Below, one piece after another: positions 1 to 8,465 of a DNA stretch of 59,019 nt. Made by a program: the position numbers and the translations under genes. This DNA is from Acholeplasmataceae bacterium UBA5617 (lineage in GTDB: Bacteria; Bacillota_I; Bacilli_A; Acholeplasmatales; Acholeplasmataceae). Position 1 is the first letter of the stretch, and each line of letters begins with the position of its first letter. The DNA is taken from assembly GCA_002424575.1 (NCBI GenBank), contig DIKN01000009.1, positions 1 to 59,019 on the forward strand. The letters are read 5' to 3'. The notes beneath the pieces were generated by a model. It had not been told where the DNA came from. It was given only the letters and a program-made list of their open reading frames with translations, and searched no databases.

Positions 1-1273
1 ACGTGATAGACTCTACATGTACAGTATTTGAGAACATATCAACACCCATGACATGTTCAATCTTATAAAACTTAGCAAGTTGTGCTAAGTCTCTTACCTG
101 AGTCTCCGGTTCACATGATATATAGACAATGCGTTTAGGTCTTAACTTCATCACAGCATTCAAAAAGCGTGGTGATGCTCCTTCACGTGTCGGATCCATG
201 ATTAATCCATCAACGGAGCCTTGATAATGCATCATAAATCCTTCAACATCGTCATGCACAAACGTTACGTTGTCGATCTGATTCATTTTACGATTAGCCA
301 GTGCATCCTGATGTGCTTTAACGTTGCTTTCAATGGCAATTACCTGTTTTGCTTTTTGAGCTGCTAAAAGAGAAAGTGTTCCTATACCTGAATAGGTATC
401 AAAAATAATATCACGTGTTGAAATATTTAAAAGTTCAATCGCATGTTGATAGAGTTTCATCATCTGAAGCGGATTGATCTGATAAAATGAACGTGCTGAA
501 AGTCTAAACTGAAGATCATCAATACGATCAAAAATAAACCCAGAACCATAGAGTATTTTTTCTTCTTCAAGAAGAACCAATCGTGTATTTTTTCGATGGA
601 TATTTTGCATGATAGTTGTCACTTGTGGATGCTTTTCTCTGATCTGTGCGATGATATCTTTAACATGAGGTAAAATATGACCTTGGGTCACTAAGACAAC
701 CATCAGGGTGTGATCATGAAAACTTTTTCTGATGAATACATGCTTAAAAATACCTTGTTTAGTTTCCACATCATATGCTTTAATCTTGTATTGATTGAGA
801 GCATCCTCAATTGTTTTTAAAATTTGATTGGTTTGCTCGTCGTGTAAGTAGCATGATAAAAATGGAATGACTTCTTTAGATTGATCACGGTAAAGCCCTA
901 AACGAAGTTGTGTTTTTACCATGGTTGCTGACAACACAACTTTATGGCGATAGTGGAGTGGTTTAGGATTTGAAAGTACGGTGATTTTGGGTTGGTACTG
1001 TAAAGATTTAAAAAGATCGCTGAGATATTTTTCCTTCATTTTGATTTGTTCATCATAAACGATATGAAGAAAGTCACAACCTCCACACGTATGAAAAATC
1101 GGACAAATCACCTTTTGCCGTTTAGGTGATTTGATGATGAGATCATTTTCTTCAATCACTTTTTTCGGTGATGTAAGTTCAGCTTCTTCACCAGGCAAAA
1201 AATAACGGACATCCGTTTTCGGTTCAGTCATCGGTATATTCATTTTTCTTAAACCAAGGCAGCGTATTTTCAT
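1..1273 (-). CDS. 23S rRNA (uracil-5-)-methyltransferase, RlmD/RumA family, 3' end cut by window
   Basis: SAM-dependent RNA m5U methyltransferase of the TrmA/RlmD family. Near the N-terminus lies the [4Fe-4S] Cys cluster CPIFHTCGGC (C-x5-C-x2-C). The C-terminal Rossmann part has FDTYSGIGTLSLL (SAM loop), MDPTREG (family DPPRxG) and YISCEPETQ, which carries the nucleophilic Cys. The reading frame runs off the left edge just after the NTVHVES block, which is close to the family C-terminus, so only the last residues are missing. The start at 1273 is preceded by AGGA four bases upstream; an alternative ATG at 1243 has no visible SD. The N-terminal stretch before the Fe-S cluster is short for a full TRAM domain. 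Which uridine is modified (U747, U1939 or a tRNA/other site) cannot be told from sequence. Confidence 0.88.
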   Translation of the reverse strand, partial: MKIRCLGLRKMNIPMTEPKTDVRYFLPGEEAELTSPKKVIEENDLIIKSPKRQKVICPIFHTCGGCDFLHIVYDEQIKMKEKYLSDLFKSLQYQPKITVLSNPKPLHYRHKVVLSATMVKTQLRLGLYRDQSKEVIPFLSCYLHDEQTNQILKTIEDALNQYKIKAYDVETKQGIFKHVFIRKSFHDHTLMVVLVTQGHILPHVKDIIAQIREKHPQVTTIMQNIHRKNTRLVLLEEEKILYGSGFIFDRIDDLQFRLSARSFYQINPLQMMKLYQHAIELLNISTRDIIFDTYSGIGTLSLLAAQKAKQVIAIESNVKAHQDALANRKMNQIDNVTFVHDDVEGFMMHYQGSVDGLIMDPTREGASPRFLNAVMKLRPKRIVYISCEPETQVRDLAQLAKFYKIEHVMGVDMFSNTVHVESIT

Positions 1274-1289
1274 AGATTCCTATCATGTA

Positions 1290-1310
1290 AAAAGGGCATG
1301 GCCCTTTAAG
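1290..1310 (-). terminator. Rho-independent terminator of the first acyltransferase gene
   Basis: Read on the minus strand, just after the stop at 1312, AAAGGGC-CAT-GCCCTTT forms a 7-bp stem followed by TT. It separates the acyltransferase from the downstream rRNA methyltransferase gene. Confidence 0.7.
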
Positions 1311-1311
1311 G

Positions 1312-2568
1312 TTATGCGTTGAGATGTTGACTCTTTTTCAAGTTGTCCTTCTCAATTTTGTATAGTTCTTCGACTGCAAAATGCAATTTGGTAACCACAT
1401 TCTTCTTATTCTTGAAATAGATATAGTAGGTATCATCCAATGTCGATAAATCGATACAATCACCTTTCCCAAAATAATCATATTCAATATGTAAGGAATA
1501 GAGTGATAAGGGTTCTTTAATTAATGTCAAGGGTTTCCCCATTTCTTGACCCGTTAACACGAAGCCTTGTCGATTGTGAACAAGATGACCATCGCCTAAA
1601 TCGATGTAACCTTTTGCATTGGGTAACGAATCGATCCTTACATCATCTTCGATGTGATAGTTACCATCAAGAATTTGTTTTCTTACCTGCTCACGTTCAA
1701 ACTCATACCAGTCAGGAATGTGTGAAAATTCAGTTTCACCTTCTGTTGCGTGAAGTTTACCGTATTCATCCATTTCATATGATTTCTTGCAAGCGTTGCA
1801 CCATATCATGTTTTTATCAGATGCCATTTCATGCTCTTTCAAACAATGGGGGCACTGATAGAGAACTTTATGAAGATTTTTTGCGCGATTTGGATCATCA
1901 ATTTTAATTTTGTTATCAAATTGCCATGTGTACTCATCATAAACAAAGGCTTCATTGATTCGTTTGTTGATCTCGTCTAAAGTGATGGACTCGATGTCCT
2001 CTTTGGTGATGATTTGTGTCATGTCTGCAGCCAATGGATTTTTTCGTTCTTTCAAGTTCCACACAGGCTGAGAAAGATAATTACCATGCATATTTAAAAC
2101 AACAACCGGATGCTTCATTAACTTAACAATTTTCCCCAATGAGTCAGGTAAAATTGCAGTTGTTCCGACGAGCGAATAGCGTGCTTCAGGATAGATTGCG
2201 ACGATATACTTGAGTTTTTCAAGACTATATTTGATCTGTTTGACCAATTTGGTATCATTGGTAAATTTTCGCTTACCGATACCACCGACATTACGTAGCA
2301 ACCACTCACGACCGATAAAACCATCGATCGCTACGATATAATTCGCACGATGAGGGAATATCGCTGCTGTGGTCACTTTGAAATCGATAAATGCGTGATG
2401 TGTACAGAGCAACAAGTAGGGTGGCTTTAAGCCTTTCATATTGACTTTATTGATTTTAAGTTTTCTCTTCCATACGGCTGGAAAACTTAAAAGGTATGCT
2501 AAAGGTGTTAAAAAGAATTTTTCCTTTTTGGGTTTCATGTCAAAATCAAAACGCTTAATCTGATCCAT
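1312..2568 (-). CDS. PlsC-like 1-acylglycerol-phosphate acyltransferase with C-terminal zinc ribbon
   Basis: A 418-residue protein. The N-terminal half is an acyltransferase fold with the HX4D catalytic motif (H57-D62, within CTHHAFID) and a PEAR version of the PEG(T/S) acyl-acceptor motif (127-130). The family transfers acyl groups to lysophosphatidate or related glycerol-phosphates at the membrane. Unusually it continues with a four-Cys zinc ribbon (C239, C242, C257, C260) and a C-terminal domain of about 150 residues of unknown function. A paralogue with the same layout lies at 10777-11925. The ATG at 2568 is preferred over the adjoining TTG at 2571 because GAGG sits eight bases upstream. 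The substrate is not predictable; the zinc ribbon suggests a regulatory or interaction role, which is inference. Confidence 0.8.
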   Translation of the reverse strand: MDQIKRFDFDMKPKKEKFFLTPLAYLLSFPAVWKRKLKINKVNMKGLKPPYLLLCTHHAFIDFKVTTAAIFPHRANYIVAIDGFIGREWLLRNVGGIGKRKFTNDTKLVKQIKYSLEKLKYIVAIYPEARYSLVGTTAILPDSLGKIVKLMKHPVVVLNMHGNYLSQPVWNLKERKNPLAADMTQIITKEDIESITLDEINKRINEAFVYDEYTWQFDNKIKIDDPNRAKNLHKVLYQCPHCLKEHEMASDKNMIWCNACKKSYEMDEYGKLHATEGETEFSHIPDWYEFEREQVRKQILDGNYHIEDDVRIDSLPNAKGYIDLGDGHLVHNRQGFVLTGQEMGKPLTLIKEPLSLYSLHIEYDYFGKGDCIDLSTLDDTYYIYFKNKKNVVTKLHFAVEELYKIEKDNLKKSQHLNA

Positions 2569-2598
2569 CAATCGATCCTCATTTCATCATTTACTCTC

Positions 2599-2636
2599 AT
2601 TATATCATCCATTGTCTGAAGATGTTCGGACATCTT
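2599..2636 (-). promoter_or_regulatory. Promoter with inverted repeat over the -35 region (acyltransferase)
   Basis: On the minus strand TATAAT (2604-2599) lies 31 bases before the ATG. The -35 position, 17 bases upstream, is poor (GAACAT) but falls inside a perfect inverted repeat AAGATGT-CCGA-ACATCTT (2619-2636). The hairpin has no T-tract on the minus strand, so an operator is more likely than a terminator for the gene upstream, though both remain possible. Confidence 0.4.
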
Positions 2637-2651
2637 TGGTTGTTTTGAAGT

Positions 2652-3542
2652 TCAAAGAAGACAAACCTGATTTTTTCCCTGTTTCTTAGCGCGATACATG
2701 GCTTGATCCGCACGTTTAATAGCTTCTTTTATTTGCTCTTGATTTTTAACAAGCGTTGCTCCTATAGAAACGGTCACCTTCATGGGATGCTCTTGATAAC
2801 GTATGTGACTTTGTGCAATTAATGCGCAAAGCATTTCAGCAACATTTAACATATTTTCTTCGCTCACATCGAGTAAAATAACAACGATTTCTTCTCCACC
2901 ATAGCGCACCACCACATCTTTTTGTTTGAGCTGGTATAAAATCGTTTTTGCGACTGTGCGAAGAACCACATCACCATAATCATGACCAAAAGTATCATTA
3001 AACGTTTTAAAATTATCAATATCTATAAATAGAATCCCGATATTCGAGTGACCATGAAGATCGAGATGACCATCTAAACGATCGGTTAAAAAACGACGTT
3101 GATAGAGTCCAGTCAAAGGATCAATGAAACTCATCTGTTTCAACAATGCAATCTCTTCTTGCATGAGGTTCTTTTCAGTATCATCAGTGAAGACTTCAAT
3201 CGCACCGACGACGTCTCCATCTTCGATGATGGGAATTGCACGAACATGAACACGTACCCGATACCCTAATTTATGATGCAAATAAACAATATGATCTGTT
3301 ACAACATTTTCACGGATTGCATGGGTTAATGGACATCCTGAAAAACATAGATTTTTGCCTTTTTCATCCACATGATTCAAGATGTTGTCGTAACAAAAAA
3401 ATCCTTCTGTTTCTTCCTGTGAGAAACCCGAAATGAGCGATGCAATGGGATTAAAATAGAGAATCTTTCGATCTTTATTGACGATATAGATCGCTTCATG
3501 AAAAGATTCAAAAACACGTTTATACTGTTCTAACTGTTCCAT
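2652..3542 (-). CDS. PAS-GGDEF diguanylate cyclase
   Basis: A 296-residue protein with an N-terminal PAS domain (about 1-120) and a GGDEF domain (about 135-296). The active-site motif is GGEEI (215-219 region) and the metal-binding FIDID is at 172-176, so cyclic-di-GMP synthesis is plausible; F is replaced by I at the last motif position. The inhibitory RxxD site is degenerate (KQKD). The PAS domain has a Cys cluster C50-x15-C66-x3-C70 (FSGCPL), seen in a subset of PAS domains, that could bind a metal or sense redox. It starts at 3542, directly after the stop of the glycosyltransferase gene, with AGAGGT four bases upstream; a longer frame to 3584 would overlap that gene. It is the third gene of an operon, and the context suggests c-di-GMP control of the adjacent polysaccharide synthase. 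Confidence 0.85.
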   Translation of the reverse strand: MEQLEQYKRVFESFHEAIYIVNKDRKILYFNPIASLISGFSQEETEGFFCYDNILNHVDEKGKNLCFSGCPLTHAIRENVVTDHIVYLHHKLGYRVRVHVRAIPIIEDGDVVGAIEVFTDDTEKNLMQEEIALLKQMSFIDPLTGLYQRRFLTDRLDGHLDLHGHSNIGILFIDIDNFKTFNDTFGHDYGDVVLRTVAKTILYQLKQKDVVVRYGGEEIVVILLDVSEENMLNVAEMLCALIAQSHIRYQEHPMKVTVSIGATLVKNQEQIKEAIKRADQAMYRAKKQGKNQVCLL

Positions 3543-3544
3543 GT

Positions 3545-6376
3545 TTACCTCTTTTGAAAACCTTGTCTTTTTTGGCTTCCCCATGATCCTTTTTCACGAA
3601 GAGCTGAGAATGTGGAAATCACACGATGTAGCGATGTCATTTGCCGATACCCAAAGTTTTCGATGATACCGACAAGAATAAGCATGGCTGTTTCTTGGTT
3701 GGAGTAGAAAATCTGTTTTCGTTCTGCAATCCACAGTGAAAAAAGTGAGATCACAATGCCATAACCGATGGTTGCCACAAAGAGCATGATGACGAGAGCA
3801 TTATTCAAGAGACCAAGAACGAGTCCTGCAATCAACGCAAGATAACCTATCAATTCTATAAATGGACCAATCATTTCGAAGATGAAGAAATAAGGAAAAG
3901 CAATGAGACCTGGTTGCTTGAAATGAGGATTAAAAAGCATCTTGCGATGGTAACTCAATATGTCGAGTAGCCCACGTTGCCATCGATTGCGCTGTTTCAA
4001 TAAACTCTTATAATCGGAGGGTAACTCCGTATAGCAGTTGGCATGATGCACATAAGATACACGATATTTTATTTTTTCAAGTAGGGCTTGATAGGTGAGT
4101 CGAACCACGAGTTCCATATCTTCGCCTACCGTGTCCTTTTTGAGATCACCACTGATGGTTAAATAGCCACCCGTTTTAATCAAAGCTTTACGCTGAAATA
4201 GCCCAAATGCTCCTGAAATGATGAGCAGACTGTTCAGTTTCGACCAGCCAATTCGACCGGTTGTAAACGCACGAAGGTATTCAATGGTTTGAAACCGAAC
4301 AATGCCTTTTTTACCCAATCCTTGATGCTCAATTTTACCTTGATCGACAACACAACCATTGACGGGGACAATGTTGCCACCCAACGCAAGATGTTCTTTG
4401 TTGTCATCAAGTGTTACACTCATCAGTTTTAACAAGGCATCTTCTTCAAGTAATGAATCAGCATCGATACCACATACATAATCATGTCTCGCTGCATTGA
4501 TACCAAGATTTAACGCATCAGCTTTACCACCATTTTGTTTATCAATGACAACGAGATTAGGAATGTGACGATTGATATATACGCCACGAAGTGCTTTCGT
4601 GTTAATCGGTCGCTTAAAAAATGGATGTTTTCTTTCAAGCTCAAAATGCTCAATTAATGCATCTATCGTTTTATCCTTTGAACCATCATTGACAACAATG
4701 ACCTCATAAGTCGGGTATTTGAGATTGAGCAGTGATGTCACACTCTCAATGATACTCTTTTCTTCGTTGTATGCAGGAGCGATGATTGAAATAGAGGGTA
4801 ACAATCCATGTTCAAACAATAAGGTTTCTCTTTTCATGTTCCATAAATGGATACGATCACTTGCCCCTCGAATCGATAAAATCAAGAGTGTTAAATATAT
4901 TGAATTGACGGTCATGAAATAAACAACAAGATAGCGGTTGATATTGATGATTAAAACAATACCTAGGTTAACTTCACCACGAAAAATCGGCCCAACATTG
5001 AATAAAAATGCCAGAAGAGGTAATAAAATAACACCCAGTGATACCCAAAGTGAAATCCAAATAATCTTATCTTTTTCAAGCGGTGATTTCTCACGTGGTA
5101 TGACAGGTTGAGGCTTTTTCAATAACCCCAGTCTTTTTAAGATGTCGTCTTTCCCATATATTTGGAACTGATCAAGTATATAAAGATCTTTTGATGCATA
5201 TTTTTTGATCAATGGAAGATAAATCTTTTCAAGTGATTGATCCTTATTGTGGTTTACAAAATCGATGAAGTCTTCGATGATGTGAAGTTCCATAATCATA
5301 TCAAGTATGTTCATGATATAATCATATCCCCCACCTTTTAGTTTTAATATAAGATAATCAATTTTCTGGGACAATATGCGTGCGATCATCTGTTTAATCA
5401 ATCGCGATGACTGCTTCGCATACTGTTCGATCAAAATGAGTAACATATCTTTTGAATCATAGGCAATTTGTGAGAGGGCTGCGGTGATTTCACTTTCGAA
5501 TTTAGCATCTTGATACAAATCAAGTAAACGAAAAATCATTGTTTCTTCATGAATCTCACCACACGCCATGATGGCTTTTCTTATCACCCAGTCCTCTTCA
5601 TGATGCAAAAATGTATCGTCCATTAAGAGCTGTGGATATTGCATTCTGATAACATCAAGTGCCTTTTTACGAAGATCAATGACACTGACCGCTTCGCGAA
5701 AGATTCTTAATGCATATTCTTTGAGTTTATTTTCTAAATGCCTATTGGCTAATTCAAGAATCAAATAAGCAATCTCGATGCGTTGATCTAGGTAAATCAA
5801 ATTGGTAAAAGGTTTGATGGACGTATAGTGATTCGCAAGCAAGACGCGCATCCAGCGCTGATAGTGCAATGAAGACCCAATCAATGACTCAATCATATCA
5901 TCAAACGTGGATTGATCCATGTGCTCGATCAGATGAAAAGCTAGAAAGAACCGAACACTTTCGTTTTTTTCATGCTTGAATTGACGTTTGAGTGCAGATA
6001 TAGCCTCATCTGTTTTGAGTTGTGCAATATAGAAAATGGCTAATCTGCGAATAACCGATCGATGTGCTTTTAATCTTCTAAATTGTCGTTTGGTAAATGA
6101 CATGTTCATCAGATCAGAAACGATAGACTTACGTACGTCAACATCGATTGTAACTTGTGTTTCGATATCGATAAACACATCAAAAAAGAACCGATTTTTA
6201 AAGTTCTTCTTGACTTGTTGACCATCAAAATATTTAGCGAAAACAAAATCACGAACAACACCTTGCAAATGATGTTCTTTTTGAAGGACCCACTTTTGAA
6301 TGATAATCATGTCAATCAGTAAAAAGATGATCGCAACAAACACCAAACAGATCAATATAGCTTGTTCAAGTGTCAT
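3545..6376 (-). CDS. Membrane glycosyltransferase family 2 with N-terminal HEAT-like repeats
   Basis: A 943-residue inner-membrane protein. It begins with one transmembrane helix (about 5-27), then a long alpha-helical HEAT-like region (about 80-400) of short paired helices, two membrane segments (about 438-460 and 472-500), a GT2 catalytic domain (about 525-800) and C-terminal membrane helices (about 820-885). The processive GT2 motifs are intact: VVNDGS (561-566), DAD (638-640), GED (751-753) and QRNRW (795-799). These match PgaC/BcsA/NodC-type synthases that make and extrude a beta-linked polysaccharide. The HEAT part is cytoplasmic by topology and may be the docking surface for a regulator. 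It overlaps the upstream sensor gene by one base (ATGA-type junction at 6376). No BcsB-like or deacetylase gene is present nearby, so the polymer is unknown. Confidence 0.85.
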   Translation of the reverse strand: MTLEQAILICLVFVAIIFLLIDMIIIQKWVLQKEHHLQGVVRDFVFAKYFDGQQVKKNFKNRFFFDVFIDIETQVTIDVDVRKSIVSDLMNMSFTKRQFRRLKAHRSVIRRLAIFYIAQLKTDEAISALKRQFKHEKNESVRFFLAFHLIEHMDQSTFDDMIESLIGSSLHYQRWMRVLLANHYTSIKPFTNLIYLDQRIEIAYLILELANRHLENKLKEYALRIFREAVSVIDLRKKALDVIRMQYPQLLMDDTFLHHEEDWVIRKAIMACGEIHEETMIFRLLDLYQDAKFESEITAALSQIAYDSKDMLLILIEQYAKQSSRLIKQMIARILSQKIDYLILKLKGGGYDYIMNILDMIMELHIIEDFIDFVNHNKDQSLEKIYLPLIKKYASKDLYILDQFQIYGKDDILKRLGLLKKPQPVIPREKSPLEKDKIIWISLWVSLGVILLPLLAFLFNVGPIFRGEVNLGIVLIININRYLVVYFMTVNSIYLTLLILSIRGASDRIHLWNMKRETLLFEHGLLPSISIIAPAYNEEKSIIESVTSLLNLKYPTYEVIVVNDGSKDKTIDALIEHFELERKHPFFKRPINTKALRGVYINRHIPNLVVIDKQNGGKADALNLGINAARHDYVCGIDADSLLEEDALLKLMSVTLDDNKEHLALGGNIVPVNGCVVDQGKIEHQGLGKKGIVRFQTIEYLRAFTTGRIGWSKLNSLLIISGAFGLFQRKALIKTGGYLTISGDLKKDTVGEDMELVVRLTYQALLEKIKYRVSYVHHANCYTELPSDYKSLLKQRNRWQRGLLDILSYHRKMLFNPHFKQPGLIAFPYFFIFEMIGPFIELIGYLALIAGLVLGLLNNALVIMLFVATIGYGIVISLFSLWIAERKQIFYSNQETAMLILVGIIENFGYRQMTSLHRVISTFSALREKGSWGSQKRQGFQKR

Positions 6377-8394
6377 TATTTCACCCGATCTTTCATCCGT
6401 TTCACATGTCCGATTAATTCTTCAGGTGTAATGGGTTTTTCTAAAATGAGATCGACATCGAGCATGTTTCCTCGTTTGATGTTGTCGACCGTTTTGTTGT
6501 GAGAAACCATAATAAAAGGAACTTTCCGAAAAGCTTTGGATTCATTCATCATCATTTTGAGTTGAAAACCATCCATTTTTGATAGGTTAATTTCTGAAAT
6601 AACTAAATCGATGGGTCGTTTTTCTAAAATCTTATACGCCTCAATCACAGAGTCCGCTAAAATCACGTCGTACTTGATACGTTTAAACAAACGATAAAGC
6701 ATATTGCGGTTGACTTCATCTTGGTCAACGAGTAGAATTGCACCTTCGGTTTGTTCAGGCAATTCAACGGACTCATCGATAATCGAACCATGACCCGTAA
6801 TTTTGGCGAAAGCCATTCGTTTTTCGAGTGTTTTGAAAAGGAAAGCTAACCGATCTTCTAAAATTAGACTAGGATCTACTTCGGTGCATGTCACAACAGC
6901 GATTGATGCCGTGACCTCTTCAATAAAATTGGTCGATTCTGCAACTGCATTTCTAAAACGTACCGCTTCATTGATGATGTTTGATTTATTATCTTCTTGA
7001 ATTAGGGCAAAAACACCTGGACCATTTTGTTTAAAAAGCATGACATGATCCTTTTTAGCTTGATCAAGAACATACACGAGATTTCTTAAAGATTCGTCAC
7101 CGGTATCTTTCCCATAACGTCGATTAATTTGTAACAATTGATCCAAGTGAATCAACATGAGTCCCCGTGTTTTACCTGTAGAAGCAGGAGTAGAGAAATG
7201 TTCAATCATCATTTGCTTCAAAATATCTTGAACATATAGGTGAGTTAATGGATCACGGATAACTTGGTCTTTAGCTTCTTCAATCTGTTTCATTAATATA
7301 ATTAGATTTGACTCGAGTTCCTGTTTTGTAACTTCTAATAGTCGAGCTTCTTCTTTAAGTTTTAATGCTTCTGTTCGATAGATGGAAGGCAGTTCTAAAT
7401 GGTAGCGTTCCATCAACTTTTGCATCGTCGGTTCCATCAACGTTAACCATGCCATACCTCGTTTCGCGTAAACATGATCAAAAAATTGATGCCACATTTT
7501 GTAATTAACGAGTGATGTCTTCTTGACCAATAGAGATTCGCTATCCAGATGAAAGGGTGAACCCACAAATGTATTAAGAATTTCGATGCGAGGAAAATGT
7601 TTATTCAAGGCTGCAATCAAATGATTGATCACCTCGATGTGGTTCACTTCTTGAGGTGCATTACCAATTCGACTATTCATGTAATAGTTGTTGTGAAAAT
7701 CAATTTGCTTCATCAAATCTATTATCGGCTGTACCATGCGTGAGTCAATCATATAACCATAGGTTGGTAAAATAACGGATGGATGAAGCGTTTCAATTTG
7801 ACGAATAATGGGCTTCACATAATCCGAAGAAGGCATCATTTCTTTATGATAGGTAAAAATCAGTCGTTCGAGATTGCTCAGTTCAGGTTGATCCTCACCT
7901 TGGTAATAGGAAGACATGAGATGCGATGTAAAAATGACTTTCGTCTCAGGTTCAACAACAATAAACATATCGGGAAAGGGTAAAAATACCATAGATATGA
8001 ATGACAATAGCGTTTGTTGGTCGATAATCAATTGTTGATTCAACTCTTCAATGGTGACGATTTTAATGGGCAACAATGCGTTTTTAATCTGACGCGCCAT
8101 AAAGGCATTGGTGATCAGTGTGCCTTTAAAACCTTCATCGATGATGTCTATAATCACATTGATTGAAGACATCATCATATTTTGAATAATGATGTAATCG
8201 ATTTGATTGATTTCGGTATGCTTTTGTATCGCTAATTTCATCAAATCAGCAACTTGAATAGGCGCAAGGTCAATCAGGATTTTGACATTTTCTTTTTCAA
8301 GATAATATAGATTAACCGCATGCGACGCATCGACAATAAAAGGTCCCAAAGGAAGGACCTTGATGCTCTTTTTGATAGGAGTTGTTTTATTCAT
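6376..8394 (-). CDS. Degenerate MBL-fold / GGDEF / receiver three-domain regulator
   Basis: A 672-residue cytosolic protein. Residues 1-260 follow the ODP-type metallo-beta-lactamase fold, but the metal motif (family HxExDH) reads QNMMMSSIN at 71-79 and the later His/Asp sites are also lost. A helical linker (about 310-380, coiled-coil-like at 340-378) leads to a GGDEF-type domain (381-545) whose signature is NGPGVF at 457-462, so no cyclase activity is expected. The C-terminus is a response-regulator receiver (552-670) with Glu601 in place of the phospho-acceptor Asp (VISEINLSKMDG) and Lys653 (EKP) kept. All three catalytic centres are therefore altered, which suggests a scaffold or ligand/effector-binding protein. 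It is the first gene of the operon with the GT2 and the PAS-GGDEF protein; the start has GGTGAGGT upstream. Confidence 0.8.
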   Translation of the reverse strand: MNKTTPIKKSIKVLPLGPFIVDASHAVNLYYLEKENVKILIDLAPIQVADLMKLAIQKHTEINQIDYIIIQNMMMSSINVIIDIIDEGFKGTLITNAFMARQIKNALLPIKIVTIEELNQQLIIDQQTLLSFISMVFLPFPDMFIVVEPETKVIFTSHLMSSYYQGEDQPELSNLERLIFTYHKEMMPSSDYVKPIIRQIETLHPSVILPTYGYMIDSRMVQPIIDLMKQIDFHNNYYMNSRIGNAPQEVNHIEVINHLIAALNKHFPRIEILNTFVGSPFHLDSESLLVKKTSLVNYKMWHQFFDHVYAKRGMAWLTLMEPTMQKLMERYHLELPSIYRTEALKLKEEARLLEVTKQELESNLIILMKQIEEAKDQVIRDPLTHLYVQDILKQMMIEHFSTPASTGKTRGLMLIHLDQLLQINRRYGKDTGDESLRNLVYVLDQAKKDHVMLFKQNGPGVFALIQEDNKSNIINEAVRFRNAVAESTNFIEEVTASIAVVTCTEVDPSLILEDRLAFLFKTLEKRMAFAKITGHGSIIDESVELPEQTEGAILLVDQDEVNRNMLYRLFKRIKYDVILADSVIEAYKILEKRPIDLVISEINLSKMDGFQLKMMMNESKAFRKVPFIMVSHNKTVDNIKRGNMLDVDLILEKPITPEELIGHVKRMKDRVK

Positions 8395-8429
8395 CGTAAC
8401 ACCTCACCTTATTTATCCTCATTTTAACA

Positions 8430-8465
8430 CAAAAAGAGTATAGATAATGGTGTTTTAACTATACT
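8430..8465 (-). terminator. Probable terminator of tdh-kbl
   Basis: Minus-strand stem AGTATAG / CTATACT (8465-8437) with a 15-base loop, followed by CTTTTTG. It sits right after the kbl stop. The large loop makes it weaker than the other terminators in the window. Confidence 0.5.
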
